Shown here: positions 9,324-17,827 of the stretch, in pieces
Layout of the letters: every line of letters begins with the position of its first letter
Numbering within the stretch: the stretch's first letter is position 1
DNA from: Sphingobacteriaceae bacterium
GTDB taxonomy: Bacteria; Bacteroidota; Bacteroidia; B-17B0; Aurantibacillaceae
Assembly (NCBI GenBank): GCA_016709575.1
Contig: JADJMM010000004.1
Span: 124,001-188,000 of the forward strand
Reading direction: 5' to 3'
Length of the DNA stretch: 64,000 nucleotides
Notes under the pieces: generated by a model
What the model was told of the DNA's origin: nothing
The model's database searches: none
What the model saw: the letters and a program-made list of their open reading frames with translations, nothing else
Position numbers and translations under genes: made by a program

Positions 9324-10106
9324 TTATAAATTACCTAAAGCTTTTACTTTAGAAATATTTTTTTCGATTTCACGTGCTTCATTACTCTTACCGTGTTCTT
9401 TTTTAATGCGCTCGTAAACAGTTAATGCTTCTGCGTAATTGTTTTTTAACTCGTAAGCAAAAGCCGCTTTTTTCAAAAATACCGGAGTGGTAAAATCATT
9501 CGAGTTTTTTTCTGCAGCCTTTAAGTAATACTTTAACGCTTCATCAACTCTATTTAACTCCATGTTAGCATCACCAATACAACCAATCGCAAGTGGTGCT
9601 ACCATCATATCATTACCATCATACTTTTGTAAAAACTCAATAGCTTTTTCAAACTGACCTGTACGTAAACAACAAATACCTGCATAATAATTAGCTAAAG
9701 TACCCGCCGATGTAATACCGTATTCGTCTGCAATTGCTTCAAAGCCCATCATAGTTTTGTCACCTTCCGATGTACGTACCATGTATCCGCCTTTTAAAGC
9801 GATATTGAAACTATCCTTTTCAAAAAAAGTTTGCGCCCAAAATATTTCATTGGATGCAGCCTTTTCCTTATCGGGCATATAGTAAAATTTATAGAATACA
9901 AATAAACCAACAACTAATGCGATGCTACCACCAACATAATTGATCATTTTTTTGTTCGACTCGTAAAAAAACTGAAGTCCTTCAAGGGTTGGATCAACCA
10001 CCTTGGGCTTCGAGCTCTCTTCTTCGTTCGACTCCTCTACCTCAACATTTTCATTCTCGTTGTTTTCCACGTTTTCAACCGGGTTTTCTTCTTTAAGTTC
10101 GGCCAT
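9324..10106 (-). CDS. YfgM-like tetratricopeptide membrane protein
   Basis: 260 residues. The first 45 are strongly acidic (runs of Glu and Asn). A single transmembrane helix follows at about residues 57-76. The remainder is a helical TPR domain with pattern blocks such as YYAGICCLRTGQFEKAIEFL and NYAEALTVYERI. This topology (short cytosolic N-terminus, one TM helix, periplasmic TPRs) is that of the YfgM/TPR_21 family, whose E. coli member is an accessory SecYEG subunit; that role here is an inference from family membership. The frame is intact. It has its own upstream -7 box and downstream hairpin, so it is probably monocistronic. Confidence 0.8.
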   Translation of the reverse strand: MAELKEENPVENVENNENENVEVEESNEEESSKPKVVDPTLEGLQFFYESNKKMINYVGGSIALVVGLFVFYKFYYMPDKEKAASNEIFWAQTFFEKDSFNIALKGGYMVRTSEGDKTMMGFEAIADEYGITSAGTLANYYAGICCLRTGQFEKAIEFLQKYDGNDMMVAPLAIGCIGDANMELNRVDEALKYYLKAAEKNSNDFTTPVFLKKAAFAYELKNNYAEALTVYERIKKEHGKSNEAREIEKNISKVKALGNL

Positions 10107-10128
10107 TTTATCGACTAATTTTAAGGTG

Positions 10129-10136
10129 CAAAAATA
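10129..10136 (-). promoter_or_regulatory. -7 box of the TPR gene
   Basis: On the minus strand this reads TATTTTTG, a match to TAnnTTTG, ending 22 bases before the ATG at 10106. Confidence 0.6.
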
Positions 10137-10214
10137 GATTTTTTAATTTAAACCCCGAAATTTATTTTAAATGGGGTTTTACCCGTAAAATGCCTTAAAT
10201 TTACCCTAGAAATC

Positions 10215-11321
10215 ATGGTTTTAAAGCAACTTTCCCTTATAAACTTCAAAAATTACGCGGATGTGACCCTCCAATTCAGCGAAAAGATGAATTGCCTTGT
10301 AGGGAATAACGGCATGGGTAAGACCAATATCCTCGATGCCATCCACTATTTGTCGTTTTGTAAGAGCTTTTTCAACTCAATTGATAGTCAAAACATTAAA
10401 CACGGTGAAGGCTTTTTTGTGATTCAGGGAACTTATAACCGCAATGGGGAAACTACTGAAGTGTACTGCGGACAAAAACGCAATCAGAAAAAAATATTTA
10501 AACACGATAAAAAAGAATACGACCGTTTATCGGAACATATTGGTATGTATCCTTTGGTGATGATTTCGCCGGGTGATGCTGAATTGATTAATGGAACCAG
10601 CGAAACAAGACGCAAATTTATTGATGGGATTATTTCGCAATACGATAAAGTGTATTTAGAAAAACTCATTGCTTACAATCAAGTATTAAAACAACGCAAT
10701 GCTTTATTAAAACAGTTTTGGGAATCGAGAGCTTTTGATTCGGTTACTCTGGAGATTTGGGACGAGCAACTAATTATTCACGGAAAAAGCATTTTACAAA
10801 TACGAATTGATTTTTTGAAAGAGTTTATTCCGTTATTCAATAAACATTACGCACACATTAGCGAAAGTAAAGAGGAAGTCTCTTTAGTTTATGAATCATC
10901 TGTTGGCGAGCGCGATTATAAAACTGCCATCCTCTCTTCTATCGAGCGCGACCGCGTTTTACATTATACTACTGTTGGTCCGCATAAAGATGATTTAGAT
11001 TTTACCATTAACGGATTTAGTTTAAAGAAATTTGCCTCGCAGGGACAACAAAAATCTTATCTTCTAGCTTTAAAATTAGCTCAGTTTGAATTCATAAAAA
11101 CTAAAAAGAATACAAAACCTTTATTGCTTTTAGATGATGTTTATGATAAATTAGATGAAACAAGATTCCGTAAATTAATTGAATTGGTGAGTGATGATAA
11201 TTTCGGACAAGTATTTATAACAGATACTCATCCTGATCGCATAAGAGATTTATTTGCGTTTAATAACATTGACAAAAAAATATTTTTAGTAGATAACGGT
11301 GTTGTTGAAGTGATGAAATAA
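10215..11321 (+). CDS. recF: DNA replication/repair protein RecF
   Basis: SMC-like ATPase that helps load RecA at single-strand gaps. The 368 residues start MVLKQLSLINFKNY, the typical RecF opening. Walker A is GNNGMGKTN (about residues 30-38). The ABC signature region is ASQGQQKSYLLALKLAQ and Walker B is PLLLLDDVYDKLD. The frame is intact. A DciA-like (DUF721) gene begins two bases after the stop, a common recF partner in bacteria and suggestive of a replication/repair operon. No consensus promoter box is obvious; TAAATTTA sits 12 bases upstream as a one-mismatch candidate. Confidence 0.96.
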   Translation: MVLKQLSLINFKNYADVTLQFSEKMNCLVGNNGMGKTNILDAIHYLSFCKSFFNSIDSQNIKHGEGFFVIQGTYNRNGETTEVYCGQKRNQKKIFKHDKKEYDRLSEHIGMYPLVMISPGDAELINGTSETRRKFIDGIISQYDKVYLEKLIAYNQVLKQRNALLKQFWESRAFDSVTLEIWDEQLIIHGKSILQIRIDFLKEFIPLFNKHYAHISESKEEVSLVYESSVGERDYKTAILSSIERDRVLHYTTVGPHKDDLDFTINGFSLKKFASQGQQKSYLLALKLAQFEFIKTKKNTKPLLLLDDVYDKLDETRFRKLIELVSDDNFGQVFITDTHPDRIRDLFAFNNIDKKIFLVDNGVVEVMK

Positions 11322-11323
11322 GA

Positions 11324-11613
11324 ATGAAAAAAAGCAACCTCATAAAAGTTGGCGATGCCATTAATGAGTTTTTGAAACAAGAAAAACTCGATGTAAAAAT
11401 CAGTCGCTTTACTGTTAAAAAAATTGGGCTGAAATTGTAGGCGAACATGTTTCCAATAACACCTTAGATATTTCTTTTAATGATGCTGTTTTGTTTTTAA
11501 CTCTGAAATCGGCTTCTCTAAAACAGGAATTATCCTTTAACAAGCAACAAATAATCACAAACATAAACCGTTTTTGCGGTAGTAAATTAATAAACGACAT
11601 AGTATTTAAATAG
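11324..11613 (+). CDS. DUF721 (DciA-like) protein, one frameshift
   Basis: About 96 residues once repaired. The N-terminal half is MKKSNLIKVGDAINEFL; the C-terminal half contains WAEIVGEHVSNNT, the W-x-x-I-V-G signature of DUF721 proteins, whose characterised members (DciA) load or regulate the replicative helicase. The break lies in a run of seven A at about 11419-11426; eight A would give TVKKNWAEIVG. The position directly after recF supports a replication-associated role. No feature other than this one-base run suggests a pseudogene. Confidence 0.82.
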
Positions 11614-11616
11614 ATT

Positions 11617-12981
11617 ATGAAAAAAACAATTCTACTTCTTCTAGCTTTTGTAGCTCTTTCAGCAAAATCGCAATATCAAGATTCTCTTACTCTTCGTAAA
11701 ATTTACGATTACTATTTAACCGAGGGAAAATCCTACAAAAACCTGGAAGTGCTTTGTAAAACAATTGGTGGTCGTTTAAGTGGTTCGCCGCAGGCTGCAA
11801 AATCGGTTGAGTGGGCTAAAGAAGCGATGTATGCGGCCGGTGCTGATACTGTTTATTTGCAACCTTGTATGGTAACACATTGGGAGCGCGGTGCAAAAGA
11901 AATGTGTGTTGCGACTTCTCCCGGCAAACGTATAAACTTAAATGTTTGTGCTTTGGGAGGTTCAACGGCAACGCCTGTTTCAGGATTAAATGCAGGTGTT
12001 GTTGAAGTAAAAAGCTGGGAAGAATTAAAATCTCTTGGCGAAAAAAATCTTATTAAAGGAAAAATCGTTTTTTATAATGTTGCTTTCAATCCTAAAAATA
12101 TTTCTACAGGGAAATCTTATGGCGAAACTGTTCCGTATCGTTATTTAGGTGCTGTTAAAGCAAGTAAATACGGTGCTGTTGCAACAATGGTAAGAAGCAT
12201 GAGTTCTTTAAATAACGATTCTCCTCACACAGGGGTTATGACTTATGATAGTGCAGATGTGAAAATTCCTTCTTTCGCCTTAAGTTATAAAGCGGCTGAT
12301 GATTTAGCTGCAGCACTTAAAAATGACGCGAAACTTTTGGTTCAATTAAAATCAACTTGTAAAACATTTAAGGATACATTGTCTTATAATGTAATCGGAG
12401 AATTAAAAGGTAAAGAAAAACCAAATGAATATATTATTGCAGGCGGACATTTAGATAGCTGGGACAATGGCGAAGGCGCGCATGATGATGGTGCCGGCGT
12501 TGTTCAATGTATTGATGTATTAGGGATGTATAAAAGAATTGGGGCGAAACCGAGACATAGCATCCGTGCTATTGCTTTTATGAATGAAGAAAATGGTTTA
12601 GGTGGCGGAAAAGCTTACGGAAAAGAATCAGAAAAAAAGAAATGGAAACACATTGCCGCTATTGAAACTGATGCCGGTGGATTTACACCAAGAGGCTTTG
12701 GTGTTGATACAACAGCAGGTTTATACAATCTAGCTGTAAACTGGAAACCATTATTTGAACCTTATCTAATTTCTAAAATTCATCCCGGTGGTGGTGGTGC
12801 AGATATTGGTCCGCTTGAAAAAATGGGTGTTCCTTGTATTGGTTTTGAACCTGACGGACAACGTTATTTTGATATTCATCATACAGCTGATGATACTTTT
12901 GATAAAGTAAATAAACGCGAATTAGAATTAGGTGCCGCTGCGATTGGAAGTTTAATTTATTTGATTGATAAGTACAGATGA
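11617..12981 (+). CDS. secreted M28 family metallopeptidase
   Basis: Zinc aminopeptidase-type enzyme of 454 residues. A signal peptide (about 1-18, ending AKSQ) is followed by a PA-type insert and a C-terminal M28 catalytic domain. Probable co-catalytic zinc ligands are the His and Asp in GGHLDSWDNGEGAHDDGAG, the Glu pair in FMNEENGLGGG, the Asp in ETDAGG and the His in IHHTADDTF. Substrate is probably peptides in the periplasm or outside the cell. The frame is intact. The next gene overlaps its stop by four bases (ATGA), indicating translational coupling. Confidence 0.93.
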   Translation: MKKTILLLLAFVALSAKSQYQDSLTLRKIYDYYLTEGKSYKNLEVLCKTIGGRLSGSPQAAKSVEWAKEAMYAAGADTVYLQPCMVTHWERGAKEMCVATSPGKRINLNVCALGGSTATPVSGLNAGVVEVKSWEELKSLGEKNLIKGKIVFYNVAFNPKNISTGKSYGETVPYRYLGAVKASKYGAVATMVRSMSSLNNDSPHTGVMTYDSADVKIPSFALSYKAADDLAAALKNDAKLLVQLKSTCKTFKDTLSYNVIGELKGKEKPNEYIIAGGHLDSWDNGEGAHDDGAGVVQCIDVLGMYKRIGAKPRHSIRAIAFMNEENGLGGGKAYGKESEKKKWKHIAAIETDAGGFTPRGFGVDTTAGLYNLAVNWKPLFEPYLISKIHPGGGGADIGPLEKMGVPCIGFEPDGQRYFDIHHTADDTFDKVNKRELELGAAAIGSLIYLIDKYR

Positions 12982-13553
12982 TAAGCGAAAATTATCTAAA
13001 AAGTATGAACCGTCAGTTTTTGTATTACAAAAGTCTGGGTGAAAAAGCAATGGCTCAGGTTGATGATGAGAAATTATTTTGGCAACTGAATGAAGATTGC
13101 AACAGCATTGCCACCATTGTAAAACATTTAAGTGGCAATATGATTTCGCGTTGGACAGATTTTTTGACTACTGATGGTGAAAAAGAATGGCGTAACCGTG
13201 ATGGTGAATTTGAGAATGACATTAAAACAAGAGCAGAAGTTATTGCTTTGTGGGATAAAGGCTGGGGCCGATTATTTAAAACCTTGAACGAATTAAAGCC
13301 TGAAGATCTAGAAAAAATAATTTACATCCGAAACGAAGGACATACAGTGATGGAAGCCATTAACCGTCAGTTAGCACATTATCCTTATCATGTTGGACAA
13401 ATAGTTTACGTGGCTAAAATAATTAAGAGTTCTAGTTGGGAAAGTCTTTCCATACCAAGAAACAAATCCAAAGAATACAACTCTGGAAAATTCAGCGAAC
13501 CAAAATCTCAGAAACATTTTACAGATGAATTTTTGAAGAAGAAAAAGGATTAA
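12978..13553 (+). CDS. DUF1572 (DinB-like) protein
   Basis: 191 residues with the four-helix DinB/YfiT fold signature: VKHLSGNMISRW with a metal-type His near residue 50, and the C-terminal HYPYHVGQIVY histidines. Family members are metal-dependent, thiol-transferase-like proteins of mostly unknown substrate. Cytosolic, no signal peptide. Its ATG overlaps the upstream peptidase stop, and its own stop overlaps the convergent ung stop by four bases. I cannot name a specific reaction. Confidence 0.85.
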   Translation: MISENYLKSMNRQFLYYKSLGEKAMAQVDDEKLFWQLNEDCNSIATIVKHLSGNMISRWTDFLTTDGEKEWRNRDGEFENDIKTRAEVIALWDKGWGRLFKTLNELKPEDLEKIIYIRNEGHTVMEAINRQLAHYPYHVGQIVYVAKIIKSSSWESLSIPRNKSKEYNSGKFSEPKSQKHFTDEFLKKKKD

Positions 13554-14221
13554 CCCAAACACCAATTCACTTCCTCAATCCCCTTACTTTTCAAATACGC
13601 ATTAGTCTGACTAAAATGCTTACTTCCAAAAAATGCGCCGCGGGCTAAAGGTGATGGATGGGCTGCGGTTAATACTAAATGTTTATTCGCATCAATTAAA
13701 ACCGTTTTTGCTTTGGCGTAATTTCCCCACAACAAAAAAACAAGATTCTCTTTTTTATCACTTAAAGTTTTTATAACAGCATCTGTAAATAATTCCCACC
13801 CTTTGTTCTGATGGCTTCCTGCAGTGTTTGCTCGAACTGTTAATGTTGCGTTAAGTAAAAACACACCTTGATGAGCCCATTTTTCCAAATTTCCACTTTC
13901 AGGTATCTCACAACCTTTATCTTCTTTCAGCTCTTTAAAAATATTTACTAGCGATGGTGGTTTCCGAATTCCATCTGCAACCGAGAAACATAAACCATTA
14001 GCTTGTCCATCGCCATGGTAAGGGTCTTGTCCTAAAATCACCACTTTTACCTTATCAAAAGGAGTAAAATCAAAGGCGGCAAAAATTCTACTAGCTGGTG
14101 GATATGTAACAAATTGTTTACGTTCCTCCACTAAAAAGCTCTTTAAATTGATGAAGTAATCCTTAGTAAACTCTTCATTAATAGCACTTAACCAACCTGC
14201 CTCTATTTTAGGATTAACCAT
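13550..14221 (-). CDS. ung: uracil-DNA glycosylase
   Basis: Removes uracil from DNA to start base excision repair. 223 residues, the usual family-1 length. The water-activating loop GQDPYHGDGQANGLCFS (catalytic Asp) and the DNA-intercalation/catalytic His motif HPSPLARGAFFG are present, as is LLNATLTVRANTAGSH. The frame is intact. A box reading TATCTTCG on the minus strand at 14233-14226 sits four bases from the ATG, one mismatch from the -7 consensus. Confidence 0.97.
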   Translation of the reverse strand: MVNPKIEAGWLSAINEEFTKDYFINLKSFLVEERKQFVTYPPASRIFAAFDFTPFDKVKVVILGQDPYHGDGQANGLCFSVADGIRKPPSLVNIFKELKEDKGCEIPESGNLEKWAHQGVFLLNATLTVRANTAGSHQNKGWELFTDAVIKTLSDKKENLVFLLWGNYAKAKTVLIDANKHLVLTAAHPSPLARGAFFGSKHFSQTNAYLKSKGIEEVNWCLG

Positions 14222-14287
14222 TAGCCGAAGATACCCCTGATTTTAACATTGTGAAAAACATTTTTTTCATTATTTTTGATAATATCT

Positions 14288-14295
14288 TATATTTG
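14288..14295 (+). promoter_or_regulatory. -7 box of the small lipoprotein gene
   Basis: TATATTTG matches TAnnTTTG and ends 22 bases before the ATG at 14318. No convincing -33 TTTG at the right distance. Confidence 0.6.
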
Positions 14296-14317
14296 TTAAA
14301 ATAAACATTTTATACTC

Positions 14318-14449
14318 ATGAAAAAAGTTATCATCCTTGCTTCTGCTTTCGCTTTCGTAGCGGTTACTTTCTCTTCTTGCAAATCGCACGAAAAGTGTCC
14401 TGCATATTCTAAAGTAAACACTCCAACGCAACATTCTAAAGTAGCTTAA
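14318..14449 (+). CDS. small lipoprotein, 43 residues
   Basis: Too short for ordinary gene finders. ATG, a Lys-Lys start, a hydrophobic stretch and a lipobox (FSSC, Cys21) are followed by only 22 residues containing KCPAYSKV. Independent support comes from a consensus -7 box upstream and a strong terminator directly downstream, so this is a complete transcription unit. Short Bacteroidota lipoproteins with a C-PAY motif are familiar, but I know of no assigned function. The mature protein would be a lipid-anchored peptide of 23 residues. Confidence 0.72.
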   Translation: MKKVIILASAFAFVAVTFSSCKSHEKCPAYSKVNTPTQHSKVA

Positions 14450-14480
14450 GCCAAGCTTAATCTATTGTTATCATAATAAA

Positions 14481-14510
14481 AAAAGCCCTGACAACAACGT
14501 CAGGGCTTTT
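14481..14510. terminator. bidirectional terminator
   Basis: A 12-bp perfect stem (AAAAGCCCTGAC with GTCAGGGCTTTT, 6-base loop) with T-runs on both sides. It separates the convergent small lipoprotein gene (+) and osmC-like gene (-). Confidence 0.9.
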
Positions 14511-14531
14511 GTGTTTATCCCTATCAAAACC

Positions 14532-14939
14532 TTACCAAACAAAAGTTATTACTTGCTTTAAATCGGGGTGCAAACTCTTTGCAACCGGACAAGTATGAGC
14601 AGCGTGTTCGTACATTTTCTTCTCTTTATCTGTAAAATCTTTTTTAGGCATTATCATTTTAACATGTATCTCCCCTATTCTTCTGGGCTCTGCATACATT
14701 ACTTTGGTAACCTCAGCGGTTGCCCCATCGGTAGTGGTTATACCTTCTTTCATAGATACAATTCCCATTACCGAAATCATACAAGAGGCTAAAGCTGTAG
14801 CCACTAAATCAGTTGGCGAGAAGGCTTCACCTTTACCATGGTTATCGGTTGGGGCATCGGTTATTATTACGTTTCCACTCTTAACGTGAACGGCTTCGGT
14901 TCTTAATTCTCCTGGATATTTTACTGTGCTTGTTATCAT
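14532..14939 (-). CDS. OsmC/Ohr family peroxiredoxin-like protein
   Basis: 135 residues. The two redox cysteines of the family are present, in ALASCMISVMG (about residue 53) and HTCPVAKSLHPD (about residue 117). Family members reduce organic hydroperoxides in the cytosol; this one is closer to the YhfA/OsmC side than to Ohr, but that is a judgement by eye. The frame is intact, with its own promoter box upstream and a bidirectional terminator downstream. The unknown secreted gene at 15005 is divergently transcribed from the same intergenic region. Confidence 0.88.
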   Translation of the reverse strand: MITSTVKYPGELRTEAVHVKSGNVIITDAPTDNHGKGEAFSPTDLVATALASCMISVMGIVSMKEGITTTDGATAEVTKVMYAEPRRIGEIHVKMIMPKKDFTDKEKKMYEHAAHTCPVAKSLHPDLKQVITFVW

Positions 14940-14962
14940 TTTTTAAGGTTTTAGCTTCTCAC

Positions 14963-14970
14963 CAAAAGTA
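14963..14970 (-). promoter_or_regulatory. -7 box of the osmC-like gene
   Basis: Reads TACTTTTG on the minus strand, ending 23 bases before the ATG at 14939. It faces the divergent box at 14992-14999. Confidence 0.6.
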
Positions 14971-14991
14971 GGTTTAAAGGTCAAAATTATG

Positions 14992-14999
14992 TAATTTTG
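14992..14999 (+). promoter_or_regulatory. -7 box directly before the start at 15005
   Basis: TAATTTTG ends five bases before the ATG at 15005, which would place the transcription start on or within a base or two of the start codon (leaderless mRNA). Confidence 0.55.
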
Positions 15000-15004
15000 T
15001 TTCA

Positions 15005-15757
15005 ATGACTTTTAAACGGATAGCTTTCATTTCAGCCTTATTTTTTGTCGCTAAATACTTTTTCGCAAAGTACTTTAGAAGCTATGGAAAAAGGTCAGGA
15101 GGTTAATGTTTTATTCCGTCACGAAGCCACTTTTAAAGTTTTTGCTCACACCCGCGGATTTGGTGTTGGTTACCGTCGCGGAAAACACCTTAGTGCTAAA
15201 ACAAAATCATTATTAGAGTTTGAAGGATTAACCTTAAAACATCCTAAAGAAATTAAAGTAAAAAGTACAGAAGAAAACGCAAAACGTTTTGTGTACGGAA
15301 AATTAATAACGTGGCTTTAATCCGCGTTGGTACAGGTTTACAAAATGTGATTTTTAAACGCTCCGACAGAAAGGCTGTTGAAATCCGTTGCTCATATGTT
15401 ATTGGCGGTACACTTGCCATCGCAAAACCATATTACGTTTTAGTATATCGCGGTAGCGGAGCAACAAGAGGTCCTGAGTCTGTAAAATATGATGAAGAAA
15501 ATTTTACGCAAGACAGTGTTGTTGGTAAAGGTCCTTTTATAAATGGATTAGATGAAATAAAATTATATCCCGCAATACACGGAAAAGTAAATATGAGTTT
15601 TGAATACGCGCCTTACTCACATTGGGTACGCGCTATCGAAACCGGTGTATCTTGCGATTACTATCCAAAAGCACTTCCCATTATGGCAAAAAATCCCGGC
15701 GAAAATGTTGTAGTAACATTATACGTTGGATTTGTATTTGGCAAGAAATGGTTTTAA
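15005..15757 (+). CDS. secreted protein of unknown function (two frameshifts)
   Basis: About 250 residues after repair. A signal peptide (MTFKRIAFISALFL..., ending NTFSQ) leads into a beta-rich domain with the blocks VLFRHEATFKVFAHTRGFGVGYRRGK, split here by meaning only, and a second half with IRCSYVIGGTLAIAKPYYVLVYR. It ends in VGFVFGKKWF, the aromatic-terminated strand common in outer-membrane proteins. Breaks: one extra T in the run at 15041-15046, and one missing A near 15305. I do not recognise the family. It may be an outer-membrane or periplasmic protein. lipA follows 27 bases downstream. Confidence 0.7.
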
Positions 15758-15781
15758 TCCTTCGATAAGCTCAGGACAAAC
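15758..15781. repeat. intergenic TTCGA-AGCTCAGGA-type repeat
   Basis: The stretch begins TCCTTCGATAAGCTCAGGAC and has short inverted ends (TCCT and AGGA). It resembles a short interspersed element common between genes in many Bacteroidota. Only one copy of this exact form is seen in the window. Confidence 0.45.
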
Positions 15782-15784
15782 AAA

Positions 15785-16651
15785 ATGGAAATCGAAAACA
15801 CCCCAGAACTTAGAATAAAAAAACCTGATTGGTTAAGAGTAAAATTACCAATTGGTGAAGATTACCTTAAAGTTCGCGGCATAGTTAGCAAACACAAATT
15901 ACACACCATTTGCGAAAGCGGTAATTGTCCCAATATGGGCGAATGCTGGGGCGCAGGCACCGCAACGTTTATGATATTAGGAAATATCTGTACGCGCTCT
16001 TGTGGTTTCTGTGCTGTTGCAACAGGTAAACCAAAAGCAGCTGATTGGGATGAACCAAAACGTGTTGCTAACTCTGTAAAATTAATGGGTGTTAAACATT
16101 GTGTTATTACTTCAGTGGATCGCGATGATTTAAAAGATGGTGGTTCTATCATTTGGGCGGAAACTATTAAAGAAATTAGAGCTATTAGTCCGGAAACAAA
16201 ATTTGAATGTTTAATTCCTGATTTTGCAGGTAACTGGGATAATTTACAACGTATTATTGATGTGAAGCCGGATATTGTTTCGCACAACATTGAAACCGTA
16301 AGAAGATTAACTGCACAAGTTCGTATACAAGCAAAATACGATAGAAGTTTAGAAGTGATTAAACGTTTGCATGATGCAGGCGTTAAAACAAAAAGTGGTT
16401 TAATGTTAGGCTTAGGCGAAACTGAAGAAGAAGTTTTAGAAACCATTAACGATTTACGCAATGTAAATTGTGATGTTATGACTATCGGTCAGTATTTACA
16501 ACCAACTCCAAAACATTTACCAGTTGCAAGATTTGTACATCCTGATGAATTTAAAAAGTATAAAGAGATTGCTTTAGAAAAAGGTTTCCGCTTTGTGGAA
16601 AGTGGTCCTTTGGTTCGTTCATCTTATCACGCCGAGAAACATATTTTTTAA
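15785..16651 (+). CDS. lipA: lipoyl synthase (radical SAM)
   Basis: Inserts two sulfur atoms into protein-bound octanoyl groups, making the lipoyl cofactor of 2-oxoacid dehydrogenases. 288 residues. The auxiliary cluster motif CESGNCPNMGEC (about residues 40-51) and the radical SAM motif CTRSCGFC (about 66-73) are complete, and the C-terminal RSSYHAEK serine ligand motif is present. The frame is intact. A DUF4421 gene begins five bases after the stop. Confidence 0.97.
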   Translation: MEIENTPELRIKKPDWLRVKLPIGEDYLKVRGIVSKHKLHTICESGNCPNMGECWGAGTATFMILGNICTRSCGFCAVATGKPKAADWDEPKRVANSVKLMGVKHCVITSVDRDDLKDGGSIIWAETIKEIRAISPETKFECLIPDFAGNWDNLQRIIDVKPDIVSHNIETVRRLTAQVRIQAKYDRSLEVIKRLHDAGVKTKSGLMLGLGETEEEVLETINDLRNVNCDVMTIGQYLQPTPKHLPVARFVHPDEFKKYKEIALEKGFRFVESGPLVRSSYHAEKHIF

Positions 16652-16656
16652 ACTTT

Positions 16657-17740
16657 ATGGGGAAGTATTTTTTCGCTTTTCTTATTGTCCTCCTCACCTA
16701 TTCTACTTCTTCCTTTTCTCAAACCAGAAAAGAAAAAAAACTTGCAGAGCAAAAACGTATTGAACATGAAAAGCAACGTAAGAAAGCTGTTAAAGATAGT
16801 TTGCGTGCTGTAAAAAAAAGCGTAATGGTGTTCCTGAAAACATTACTGTGTTTCAAAAAACTTTTTATTAAAACCAAAATATGTTTTTCCTGGCATTATT
16901 TTTAATGTGAGTAACCGCGATAAAAACGGCGAAAGCTTTAATTGGAAACCTTCTATTCCAGGAGTTGTTGGTGGTGCCTTACGGATAAAGAAATTTTACA
17001 TCTCCATGGGTTTCCGTTTACCAGGAACTGCTGAGCACGAAAAGAAATTCGGGAAAACAACTTATCAGGATTATTTTATCAATTTTCAGGGACGAATTGT
17101 GGCGTGGACCGTTTTTTACAGAGATTACCGTGGATTTTATTTAGATAATTATCAAAAATTCTATCCGACTTGGCGCGAAGATTCTTTAGGTTTTCCAAAA
17201 TCAAAAAACTTACACATTATTGAAGGTGGTATGAATTTGGGATTTAATTTCAATAAAAACTTTTCGTTAAATGCTGCTTTTGCACAATCAGAACGACAAA
17301 AGAAAAGTGCCGGTTCTTTTCTAATGACAGTTTCAGAACGGTATCAAAGAATTGAAACTGATAGTAATATTGTTCCAGGTAATCAAGATGTAAATTATCC
17401 TAATCTCGATCATTTTATTGCTGGCGATTTTTTAACTACTGTAATAAGTTTAGGAGCAGGTTATCAATTTGTAATGGGGAAATTTCATTTAACGCCTGTT
17501 GTTTTAATTGGAAGTGGCATTCAAATTCAAAACTACCAACAACCCGGTAGAAATTTATGGCGACTAAACATTCCAACTTACGCTAATGCCCGTGCGCAAT
17601 TTGGTTATAACGGCGATAATTTTTTTGCGAATATTATTTATGGGGCCGAGTTTAATTCAGTGCCTATAAAAGAATCACGTGTTCGATTATTTTATCAGGT
17701 AATAGAATTTGGAATGGAGATGATTTTAATGAAAAAGTAG
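16657..17740 (+). CDS. DUF4421 outer-membrane protein (at least two frameshifts)
   Basis: About 360 residues after repair. A signal peptide (ends SSFSQ), a Lys/Glu-rich helical stretch (KEKKLAEQKRIEHEKQRKK) and then a beta-barrel-like domain with repeated aromatic strand patterns (for example GGMNLGFNFNKNFSLNAAF and TVISLGAGYQFVMGKFHLTPVV). This layout is that of DUF4421 proteins, function unknown. The frame breaks twice between about 16816 and 16875, where KRNGVPENITVFQKTF and then LLKPKYVFPGIIFNVSNRDKNG are readable in other frames. It probably shares a transcript with lipA. Confidence 0.75.
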
Positions 17741-17741
17741 A

Positions 17742-17820
17742 TGTCTTGTCGAGCGAAGTCGAGACATATATTTAATTTACTAAGAATATAATGAACCAGT
17801 TCTCGACTCCGCTCGAACTG
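17742..17820. repeat. inverted pair of TCGA-rich palindromic repeats
   Basis: A 16-base unit TCTCGACT(T/C)CGCTCGA occurs twice in opposite orientation, at 17749-17764 and 17801-17816, one mismatch apart, with 36 bases between. The second unit is also flanked by CAGTTC/GAACTG. Together they can form a long hairpin between the convergent genes at 16657 and 17828, and may act as a transcription barrier. The unit resembles a dispersed Bacteroidota intergenic repeat. Confidence 0.65.
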
Positions 17821-17827
17821 ACAATCA

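Noticed and set aside
15862..16461. 199-residue open frame on the minus strand inside lipA
   Set aside because: Fully antisense to an intact, motif-complete lipA; no promoter or family resemblance.
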